In this document: piece after piece, positions 23,515 through 35,200 of the stretch
Layout: the number at the start of each line of letters is the position of its first letter
Numbering within the stretch: position 1 is the first letter of the stretch
From: Tomocerus qinae
Lineage: Eukaryota; Arthropoda; Collembola; Entomobryomorpha; Tomoceridae
DNA: 64,000 nucleotides
NCBI GenBank assembly: GCA_020055645.1
Contig: CM034546.1
Span: 9,672,001-9,736,000, forward strand
Reading direction: 5' to 3'
Notes under the pieces: generated by a model
Told to the model about the DNA's origin: nothing
What the model saw: the letters and a program-made list of their open reading frames with translations, nothing else
Database searches by the model: none
Position numbers and translations under genes: made by a program

Positions 23515-26500
23515 TGCTGACCGACTGAAAAGTTCGGAGGGTAAACATGAAGCTTTTAGCTGGAATTGGAAATAGATAAATTATACTCATCAAAGACATA
23601 ACACAGTCTTTTCCTCTCAACCAGCATGCACTAAACTCAAAGCAGTGAATACATAGTCATACAGTTATACGTGGTTATACGGTTGTAGGAGAATTCGTCA
23701 ATATAATTTCGACAATTGACAAAGTTAGGTAATTTCAACAGGAAAAAGTTTAATATCGACAATGGTAAAGGATTATTCGATAATGGAATAGAGAATGATA
23801 ATGGAGATATCGACAAATCAAAAAATTTCCTTTATTCACACAAAATATACAATGTTAACATAATAAAGGGTAACATAGAAACATCTTATAAAAAACAGCA
23901 ATATTTGCGTACTTACTACTAAAATTCCAGTCAATGTTAACCTTCTGTGTCTCACCACCTTCAATCATTCTGCTTTTTCTTATAATCTTTTTATCGATTC
24001 GGCTCACAGCTCCATTTGTATTACAGTTCACAAATCACAAGTCCAATGTATTCACCTTCACCTTCCGCCAGTTTTTGCAAACTTTGAAGACTTTTGGTAA
24101 ATAAATACTTAAATACAGGCTAAACTCTAATCCTGTAATGCACACAACAAAGTGTATGCTCAAGTTACCCCGCTATTAACCATCCTTATAACTAAACTTC
24201 ACAACTTTGGCATATTTTAGTTATGACTTTTGTAACTCTTCTGATTTCATGTACGAAATAGTGTTGAGAACCTAGATCAGCATTTCTCACATAATAAAAT
24301 ATATTGCGTAATTCCCATTCTCCATAATATACACGTCCTAAAAAATTAAGAAATAATATAGAGCTCAATAAACTGCAATTTCTAAATTCGCGGTTTTTGA
24401 TTTCTTTTGCAATTTGTCTCCAATCGGGTCTTCAGCTTATAATGTCATTTCTAATGGCATACGACCGAAGAAAATAAACAGAGGGCCCGGAAGTTACTGG
24501 GTATAGAAGTGGTACAATGCACAAAGTACCCACAACATTTTCTCAGCAACCTGAGGTCGTAGCCACAAACGGTTTTCAGATGCAAAAATTTTAAATGTAT
24601 TTCACTCGCATGCCATTAGATATGACATTATCACCTAAACATTTGTGAGGAGACAAATTTAAAAAAAATCAGATGTGGTTTTGGAAAGTCTAATTTACAT
24701 TAGAGATAATTCTTTATCTTAAAACAATAATTTCTTGATGGGCATTGTCCGTCCGTTTAAAGTAAGGTTGGTATTCCCATTTGTAACGAAATGATGACGC
24801 ATACTATTTTAGCTTAAGTATATTGTTGCAAGAGTATTAGATCAGTCTTATCAATAATGGTATCACCGTTTTATTATGGTTTTATAGCTTATTTCTCAGC
24901 TTATTTTAATAATTACACCGTTGTATTAAAATCAAAAGGTATTGTAGAGAATGGGATTATTTCTCCTAATTTTTCATAATTTATTACAAGAGTAGATTTT
25001 CCTTATGATTATTGAAATCATCTTAACAATAACCACCTACGAAATGTACCATGTCAGTTACGAATGTGCTATTTACTTGGTTTACGAAAGAACTTTTAAT
25101 GACTTCTCTTAGAATCGTTCTCAATTAGTGTCAATGGGATCATTAAAAATTAGATAACTGTCTCAATTGGATTTGCTTCCACTATCTGTATGTTAGGTCT
25201 GGATTTAAGAAAAAGACAAGGGACTCTTGCCTCTTTAATGCATTTAATATCCGTGCTACAGAATTTACAACCTTGGGAATAGAAAAATGAGCCGGAGTTA
25301 ATTTATTCACATTCTTTGTATTACAAAGAGCCTTTGTATAGCATGTACAAAGTTTGTACAGGCTATAATAATGGGCAATGGATGTATTTCATTATAGGTT
25401 AATAACCTCTACAAATGGATGAATTGAACTAGCGACGCAGAAAGGTTACTGAGGTTACTTAATACTTACAGAGTCCAAAATTTTAGGAATTGGCCAATAA
25501 ATCAGTTAGCCAACATTTGTGGCGTTAGGAATTTGCTTTCCGGTCTTTTAAGTAGAAGGGGTATAGCATCATGTTGTGTTACTTATTAGTTGCGGACTGA
25601 CTGAAATCAGACTGGGCTGATGCGATCGACGGATACGGAGACAGGCGGACAGACATTATAGGTTTTCTCATAAACTAGCTAGTTAATAGTGGGAATCATT
25701 AAAAATTATATACAAAACCAGCAATCTGACTTTCAGGGTTACCAGATTTTCTTCAGCGAATTTAAGTATTCTGACTAACAAAAGCCATTTACCAACCCGC
25801 GCCCTTCGGGCGCTCCTTAGTAAATGCTTTCAAACGTGATACAATCGCATTTGGCACTATAATGTCTGCACAACTTTTGACGAAAATAAAGCAAAAATAA
25901 CGTAAATCACGTATTTTAAAATTAATATTCATGCATATTAATGCAGAAATAAATGAGAAAATCAAGAAAAGGTACCAATTCGCACGAATCGCAAGAAAAG
26001 TTTGAAATTCAACTTCAAAATTTATCAATAATGATTTCACGAATTTTGTGTTATTTAGTTTCAACGGCTTGCTTTAAAGTGACATAGTTGAGGAAGTGAA
26101 GCTTGTTGTTTATCTTCTACTGATAAGTGAATAATGGTTTTCCAATCCAACCAAATTAGAAGAGATTTTTGACAACCAAGCTAGATAAATCAAAAACGGA
26201 CATTGAGAAATTTTCAATATTTTAACCTATTTTCCCGATAATAAATGTTATCTAATATTTACGGAAGAAATTATTCCATTGTTACCAATTTTAGCTCATT
26301 TAAGTATATTTAAGTATTAAAATTTAAGTAGTTTCAAATAATTTGCAAGTATTTTAAGCATATGGCCCAATTTAAGTATTATACTTGCCATTTAAGTACC
26401 TGGTAACCCTGCCAATTAACTTTGTCTTTTATACATACGTAAAAGGCAGTCATAGAAAAGATTAATATTTTCCGAACTTCAGTTTAAACAGTAATACTGA

Positions 26501-26964
26501 CATTAAAAGACGAAGGCAAGCATATTGTATTATCACATTCTCACTTGCTATTTCTGCACGGGTTTTTCTAAACGTTAAAATTTAATTGCATGTCTGTGAA
26601 TTCTCAACCAAACGTACCTGTAACGATTAGGAATTTGAACATTAGTTGCTTAATGTGTGATAATAGTTAAATGTAGTCAGTTTCGTTCTGAGATGAAATT
26701 ACTACAAGTATTAACGTATAAAACATAATACCACCATAATTAAAGAAGATATTTCTATTACTTTTTTGCTCAATTGAAACACGATAAATACAAGCTTTCG
26801 TTAATACTTTTAATCAAAGTTTACACAGCTATCTTACCGAAAGGAAAGACTAATAATAAAAGGTCCATTCTACCCACTACTAAACATTTAGCATTTTTCC
26901 ACCTTCACGTAAAGCAACAGATAAACTATTTCTTTACTACCTACAGCAAATAAGTCTTCATAAA
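23515..26964 (+). promoter_or_regulatory. Upstream unit of the glycogenin-PKS gene, copy B
   Basis: No gene is visible. This is the 5' flank of the intact-headed copy at 26965 and is repeated at 51070-54457. It carries a transposon (25734-26411) absent from the second block, and one segment (25297-25408) whose orientation is reversed in the second block. The last 150 bases before the ATG (CTTACCGAAAGGAAAGACTA onward) are well conserved in all three copies and are the best place to look for the core promoter. Confidence 0.5.
25734..26411. mobile_element. MITE with CAGGGTTACCAG ends, copy 2 (reversed)
   Basis: This is the reverse-oriented relative of 3801-4495 with the same 12 bp inverted ends. 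The second duplicated block lacks it: around 53888 the sequence reads ACCGACTTTGTCTTTT straight through, so the insertion followed the duplication (or was lost). Confidence 0.82.
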
Positions 26965-29280
26965 ATGGGGCTTGGTAAGTAGATTAATTGATTTCAATTG
27001 AGTTTTGAATTTTTGACGATTTGTAGTAACAAAGACTATAAACTAGTTCTGATATTCCTAATTCTAATATTATATTAGTAACATCAATTTGTAGAATAAT
27101 TACTTGGTTGAGGATGTATATACATATGAGACCGATCTCCATATTAAAACTAAAACTTTGGAAAATACATTTTCCAGTTTTTATACTCTCTTTTTATAAC
27201 CTCTTTCCACAAATTTTAAATTGGTTTTCCAATTGTAAACATTTTTTTATTTTCTACATTTTACAACACTAAATTTAAATTTAAAAACTTGTTTGATTGT
27301 TTGAGATGAAGGGTGCAGAACAAGGAACGTAGACTGTTACCAGGTCCCGTACTATAGATATATCTATGGAAAGGGTACTCGGACTTCTGGCTCAGGAAAA
27401 TTGTAATAAGTTTTGAACTATAGCGTTGGCAGGAAATCATGTTTTCCCGCTAACGCTATAATTGAAAATGTATTAATTTTTTTAATATTTCGGAGTCACA
27501 AGTTCCAGACATTCACCTTTCGCCACGTTTTAGAAATCCTGAAGACTTTTGGTAAATAAATAAGGGCCACACTCTATTCTTAAGTAATACCCACACACCC
27601 ACAGACTGTATGCTCAAGTCAACCCGCTATTACCCACCCTTAAGAATGACATAATTTGAAAATATTTCTTCTCTTTTGCATTTTCAGGAGTCAAAAATGC
27701 CTGGGTTACTGTCGCTGTAGACGATGCATCAGTAAGAAATGCTATTGTTTTGGCAAAATCTCTCAATCGTGTTGTAACGGATGCTGACACTGTGGTATTA
27801 GCTCCCAATGACATTTTCCAGACGACTGCAGGGTAAACCATTAAACCATAGAGTAGTAGTATTGCTTGGTCCATTATATTAATTCATTTAGTTTTCTATT
27901 CGTCAGCAATATTGTTAGACTGTCGTGTTATATAGTACTTTATGTAAAAGCTATTTTCTATTGCATGACAACTTTCGTTTATACTTTGATTATCTTCAGA
28001 AAGACATAAATTATTATGCTACACAACACACAAATTTAATATCACTATGATATTTACATTTCTGTATAAAAACCCGTATCGGTAAATATTAACGTATTGA
28101 TTATTTTGAAGACATTTATTTGAATACTTTGATGTCGTTCTGCCACAAAATATGGATACAACAAATGGAAAGGATATGGAATTTCTGAAAATTGTAGCAT
28201 GTAATCTGCAAATGTACTCCACGATCATCGTACTCAGCCCAAATAAAATGGTCAGTTTTAACTTATACTATTTAACATATTATTACTATTACAGTTTCTT
28301 TGTAACCCGGCGACGTTATAATATTTTCATGTTGAGATTATTTAAAATTTTAGGTGGTTGCAAACTGTGATGAACTATTCAATCTTGGCAAAGACTTTGC
28401 TGTTGCTTCCTTCCAAGATCATGAAAACGATTACGACATTTCACTTTTTGTCATAAAACCAAAATTTTATTTCACCAGTGGCCTGTCCAAAACATTGGGA
28501 CTAAATAATACGATAAATAATTGCTGTAAGTCGATTTAATTTGCTAATTGCTAAGTAGAAACGCTTATAAAAGTTAATTGCATGTCAGCATATAACAAAA
28601 ATTACAGCCTATGTCTTTCCATTTGTATTTTTCAAAGAATAAATTGATGACATTTCAAAGGATAATGTCATATCAATATAAGTACATTTATTTTTTCAAT
28701 TCAAGTAATTCTGATTGCCGAAGTTTTTAAATTTTTAGTGGCGGATAATTTAAAGAAATTTTCCCTTTCTGAAGACCGTCAAAGATTTTTCCATCATCTA
28801 TCAAAAGATTACAACTATAACATAAGTAAATCTCTTCCACAAATAAAGTAAGGTTTTTATCCATAGCGTACTTTCCGATGCCATTAGTTTATCAAACATT
28901 AATTATTGTACATTAAGGAGTATATCCAGAAATTTGGCCAAAAGGGGCACAAAAAATGAGATTTTGGGGGTTTTGCTTTGCTCAGGTCACTCTTCTAGAT
29001 ACGTGCATATGTTACAATCATTAAACACTTACTTGGTTTGTATATTGTTTGCCGCGAATTTTTAAGGAATCTTCATACTGCCAAAATTATCGACTTTGGT
29101 GACGTGGAGCATGTGAAGAAGGAAATCAAAAGCAATTATTTTGCAAATGTTAGACAAATATTAATTTTTTGTAACGAAAAACTAATATTATGCCTTACGT
29201 AGTGAAAATTCAAAATGTCATCTACTTTTGTAGGAAATAATTCAAGGTTGGATGTCGTTTTACGAAAGCGTCGTCAACAA
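26965..29280 (+). other. Glycogenin-like (GT8) head domain of the fusion, exons 1-7
   Basis: Glycogenin is the self-glucosylating GT8 enzyme that primes glycogen. The head follows it from end to end: AWVTVAVDDASVRNAIVLAK (compare AFVTL-NDAY--GALVL), LFEYFDVVL, then YSTIIVLSPNKMVVANCDEL where glycogenin has [20 protein letters not shown], then DISLFVIKP (NSGVFVYQP), LPQIKNL, TAKIIDFGDV (AKVVHFLG) and QGWMSFYESVV (WW-IFT--V-P). The metal-binding DxD is replaced by SPN, the DGGDQG loop is missing, and the His of HFLG is Asp, so it should be unable to bind Mn/UDP-glucose normally. The last head residues and the start of KS share exon 7, so the fusion is in the coding sequence and is not a mis-joined gene model. 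Confidence 0.85.
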
Positions 29281-32200
29281 CGTTAACATTGGGTCGCTAT
29301 TTGTATTTCCACAATCGCCATCAGGAAATTGTGAAAAACGTTATTATAAGGATTGTATAGTCGTTGTGGGTCAAAGTTGCAGATTTCCTGGAGCCAACAA
29401 CATTGACGAGTTTTGGGAGTTAATAAAAAGCGGTGGAGATGGAATCTGCCCAATTCCAACAGAACGCCTATACGACTTTCAGCAAAATGATCCTCGGTAT
29501 AATGAGTCCCGTGGGGGATTTCTGAAATGTCCAATTGATGAGTTTGATGCCAACTTCTTTGGGATTAGTCCCAGAGAGGCGACGCTTATGGATCCTCAAC
29601 AACGACTTCTGCTGGAAATAGCATGGGAAGCTTTGGAAAATGCGGCTATAAATCCACATTCTTTAAAAGGCAAGTAACTACTAAACGTTTCACTTTAATT
29701 TTAAGTATAATCAATCGTTTACATATAGTACAGTTATAAAATTGTTAGACGAAAAAAGCCCTATTGCAAAATTTGATGGGAAATGAGAATATCAGAAACT
29801 ATGGTTACATAATATTATAATATTTCATACTTTTAACAGGAGGAAACACTGGAGTTTTCACAGGTGTTTGGACTCACGATTACGAACGACTGGTGGTTGA
29901 AAATGCAACTGCACAAGATTTTCATCATGTGGTTCTTGGAAATGCATTTTCAGCAACATCTGCACGAGTGTCTTACTTTCTGGGATTAAATGGGCCCAAC
30001 ATAGCAGTTGAGTCTGGGTGTTCATCATCAATGATAAGTCTTCATTTAGCCTGCGAAAGCTTAAGAAAGCAAGAAACCAATTTATGTTTGGTTTTAGGGG
30101 CCAATATTTTACCTATTCCATTTCCATATTGTGCCGTTCCATTTTTAGCTAGCGATGGACATTGCAAAACGTTTGATGAAAAAGCGGACGGGTTTGGGAG
30201 AGCAGAAGGTGTTGCTGGAATTGTTCTGAAGAGGTTATCTGACGCCGTTAAGGACGGCGACAGGATTTTGGGGGTGATTCGTGGATCCGGTGTGACCAAT
30301 GAAGGAACTACTTGCAGCTTTGGAACGCCGAGCAAGCATTGTCAGGAAGTTGCTGTGAAGGAAGCACTAAAGAATGCTAAGGTGGATCCCAGAGAAGTGG
30401 ATTATGTGGAGGCTCATGGAACCGGGACACCTGTAGGTGATCCAATTGAATTTGCAGCGTTGTCGGCTGCTTATGGAATAGGGAAAAGAGAAAATCCGTT
30501 GTTGGTCGGCTCCGTTAAAACGAATACTGGGCACACTGAATCTGCAGCAGGGTTAGCGGGTGTTATCAAAGTACTTTTGTCTATGCAGAATGAAACCATT
30601 CCTCCACACAGAAATTTTAGTACCTTGAACCCAAACATTAATCTCGATTTGATTCCTGCAAAAATTCCTATTGAATGTCAAAAATGGATTAGAAATACCA
30701 AAAGACCACGAATTGCTGGAGTTAGCTCTTTTGGAATTAGTGGTGCAAATGTGCACGCAATCATAGAGGAACCGCCTTTGCGAAGCGATTTCTTCCATAC
30801 TATTTCACCAAACGAGAAAATCGAACAAAAACATCAAATCTTCACTATTTCTGCTAAATCAGAAAATGCCCTTTTAGATTTATCCAAAAGGTATATCGAT
30901 TATTTTGAGAGCAATCCAAGTGTTAATTTGGCTGATGTAGCCTATACTGCTAACAAAGGTAGAGCTGACTTTAAGTACCGAAATGCCTTTGTAGTAAAAG
31001 ATATTAAAGAGTTAATATCATCTATGGAGTCAAATACATATGAACCTCCAATACTGAACTCTGTCAAACCGAAATTGGCATTTCTTTTCACTGGACAAGG
31101 ATCTCAGTACGTCGGTATGGGAAAGGAATTTTACGAATCAAATGCAGTATTCCGAAATGCATTTGATCAATGCGAGTCCTACATTCAGAGAGCTGTTGGT
31201 ATTTCATTAAAAACTGCACTTTGGGATGAAACAAACCAAAGTTTATTAGAACAGACAATATTTAGTCAGCTCTCGATTTTTGTAGTGCAGTTCTCTCTGC
31301 TAAAATTATGGGAAAGCTTTGATATTAAAGCCAATTTTGTACTGGGGCATTCTATCGGGGAATATGCAGCTGCAGTAGCAGCTGGAATTTTAGAAGTTGA
31401 AAACGGGTTGAGTTTGATTATTGAACGGAGTAAACTGGTAGACACTCTTCCTGAAGGGGGCATGTTGGCTGTTAAGGCTTCAAAACATTTTGTCACAGAG
31501 GTAATAATAGAATTTTTGAATCTCAATCCTGATTTAGCTGTCGACATTGCTGGAATAAATTCCCCAAACGAAATTGTAGTTGCAGGATGTAGTCGTGCTA
31601 TTATTGCATTTGAAGACTTTTGTGTTTCAAAGGGCACTCAGGTTCTGAAACTTATAGCTAATCATGGATTTCACTCTCGGGCCATGGATAGTATTCTGCC
31701 TCAATTTCAGGAATTTTCTGATAGGTTGGCCTTTAAAAGTCCTAACTGTATTTATATTTCGGGCATGACCGGTGAAGTTTTAGCATCGGGAGAAATCGGT
31801 TCTTCATACTGGGCACAACATATGAGGGAAGCTGTGAATTTTGAAAGGGGAATGGAAACTTTATTTGAGCATGGATGCAACGTATTTGTAGAAATCGGAT
31901 CGCACCCTGTTTTGTTAGCGTTAGGAATGTCAAGCTTAAGTTACACAAGCGAAAGTATTTGGCTGCCTTCACTCAGAAGAAAAGAACCATGCTGGAAGAC
32001 AATTTTGGAAAGTTTAGGAAAATCCTACATGAATGGTTTACATGTAAATTGGAAGGCTTTAGATTTGTTTGGTTTTAGGAAAAAGGTTGAACTACCCACG
32101 TATCCATTCCAACGTAAAAAGTACTGGACAGAGTGGCAATACGATGAATTTTCTAATAGAATTCATCCTCTACTCGGTAAAAAGATTGTTCTATCTGACC

Positions 32201-35200
32201 CTAATGTTGTCATTTATGAAAATGAATTGAATTTGAAAGACTTTTTGTATATAAAAGATCATCAGGTGTCCAATTTAATTATTTTTCCAGCAGCTGGGTT
32301 TTTGGAAATTATTTTAGAATGCAGCAAGGATGTTTTGAAAGAATCAGGTTACGAAGGCATGACTATTTTAGACTTTTCTGTAGAAGCTCCTCTTGAACTT
32401 GAGGAAGAAAAGAAATACAAAATTCAAACGATGGTACAGCAATCAGATGGCGATGACAAAATCAAATTACAAATTTTCATATTTCAAGGTTTAAATACTT
32501 ATAACAACGAAAAAGGTTGGAAATTGTATGCTGCTGCTGTTTTAGCACCTGAAATAATCTCATTACCAAATATTAATCAAGCATTATCGAGTGGACAAAA
32601 GATTGACGAAATTAAATCACGTTGTAACTCAGAGCACAATGCGTCTGATTTTTACAAATATGCTTCTGATATAGGTTTAAATTTTGGGGAATGCTTTCAA
32701 AGTATCAAAAATGCCTGGAAAGGCAAAGATGAATTTTTGGTGGAAATCCCATTACCATTAAAGGAAAATAACGTCAGGGAGAATTATATATATCATCCAA
32801 TTATACTGGATGCTATGATTCAAGTACAGGCACTGAGCCTCAAAATTGAAGAAAAAGATTTGTACTTACCAGTTTTCATTGAAAAGTTCACTGCGATAAC
32901 GACATCTGAAAATTCAGAGCGTTTTTATGCGCACGGAATATTCGATGATGTTTCTTCTGGAAAGTTACTTCTTTATGACAACATCGGATCGCTACTAGCA
33001 GTTATGGAAGGCGTCCGATTAGTAAGAACCTCTGTAAACTCGTTTCTAAATATAATCCACCGAGCACAAAATAAATTACCTGGGATGTATCAAGAGGTTT
33101 GGCGATCTAGAGATTCTCCATTTAAATGTAGAGTCGATTTATCTATCAGTGCAGCTCACGACTCAAAAATAATTATAGGTAGAGAAAGGTCGCTTGGTGA
33201 AATCGAGTATCAAGCATATGCTAACGATTATGAGAATAGATTTTTTAGTCATCGCATTCTTAAATTTTTATTAGATCAAGGTTGGCATCCCAAAATAAAT
33301 GAAACTATTAATTGTCGCTCCTTTATAATTAACTGTGGATTTTTATTGTCTTTCGAGCAACTTATTAGGAGGTGCTTTGACATTCTTTCTGAAGACGGTC
33401 TGTTGAAAAAACAAGGATGCAATGAATGGATGATTATCCAGAATTTACCGACAGTCGAAGAGGTAAACGAAAGTATTGATAGATTGGATAAAGAATATGA
33501 TGAGCAAACAAACAAAAGTGGCCTTCAACCTGATAATCACGTTGTCCTACATATTGCTAAATATTGTTTTAGTCAGCTCCAACAAGTGTGTGTGGGTAGG
33601 GTAGCTCCCCATTCTGTTTTATTTGGAAATGAGGACCCGGATTTAAATGCACTAAAGATTTATTCTGATAGCTTAGAAACGCAATATGTTAATAAGGGCA
33701 TGGGTAAATTTATTCAAATAGCTTTTAAAGAGAGTTGTCTTAAAGGAAAGAACGAGAACTGTATTCTAAGAATACTAGAAGTTGGAGCTGGAAGTGGAGC
33801 AACTACTAAGGAAGTTATTGCAGCCCTTAAAAGTGGTGGAATTCCTTTTCAGTATACTTTTACAGATGTATCTCCACATTTCGTTAACGAAGCAAAAATT
33901 AAATTTGCAGATGAGAGCTATATTAATTTCAGAATTCTTGATATTGAAAAAGATCCTTTAGCTCAAAATTTTGCTCCTCATCACTATGACGTCGTTTTGG
34001 CATCAAATGTTTTGCACGCCACTGCCGTTTTACACGATTCAGTACGAAACATTCGCCTTTTACTAAGAAACAGGGGTCTTTTAATGCTGCAAGAGTTATT
34101 GACTCCTAATAGGGCTCTAGATATGATATTTGGGATCTTGGATGGATATTGGAGATTTACTGATTACAATATAAGGCCTAACCATCCATTTGCACCTAAA
34201 GAAGTATGGGATCAAGTGTTTGTAGAATCTGGGTTTACTGTATCCAATAACATATGTGTAGAAGATGTTAAAATATCTTTGCTTTTAACAAGAGTTGTTG
34301 ATTCTTTTGATATATCGTCTGCAGGAAACAGTTTATTAAAAAATAATACGTGGATTTTGTATTGTGATACTGATGGGATCTACAAAAAGTTAGCAGAAAA
34401 GTTAAGAACTGTAGGTCGAAATGTTTGCTTGATCAAAGATATCAATGATTTTAAAACAATTAAGGAAGAAGATAACTGCTTTGGCATTGACAGTTTGGAA
34501 ATATCCCAAGTCACGGAGTGCTTTGATGAAATTTTCAACAACAATAACGTAGAAGGCTTTTGCTATTTGAGATCTATTTCTGATTACTCCTCGGACGACC
34601 AGAAACGTATCTGTATTCCTATTTTGAATTTACTTCAGTGTTGCATGTCCAAAAACCGAAAAGTACCACGGTTTTGTGTAGCCACAAAGGGTGTTTATTA
34701 TAATAGTAATAAGCAAAAAATAACATATCCACATAAAGCTACTTTAGTTGGAATTATTAAATCTGCATTCAACGAAATGGGGAATTTGTCACAAACCAGT
34801 AGACTAGTAGATTTAGATCCAGACTGTAAAGATTTGGAAGTCACATGTGCAGAATTGTTTCAAGAGATATTTTCGGAAGATGATGGCTTCTGCTTGTACC
34901 GAAATAGTAGGAAATCTGTAGCTCGACTGTGCAAATTGCCAAAACCTAATGCACCATTGACGCTCCCGTCTGGTCGTTATACTATAGTTAAGCCTACTTC
35001 GAAAAAGATTGATGATTTGCAGTTTAAAACGATATCGAAACCTCAGTTAGGGACTAATGATGTTGAAATTCTCGTTAAGGCTACCGGAATTAATTTTCGG
35101 GATTTATTTGTTGTTCTTCAGCCAGAACAATATAAAAGTGCATATTCTGATTGTATTGGAACTGATTTTGCAGGTGTAGTTTCAGATGTTGGCATTTCAG

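Noticed and set aside
23300-23620. Minus-strand frames at 23300-23620, 27614-27874 and 55769-56041 that look alike in three places
   Set aside because: Their similarity comes from the plus-strand exon 2 of the glycogenin-like head, which has proper splice sites and a family match.
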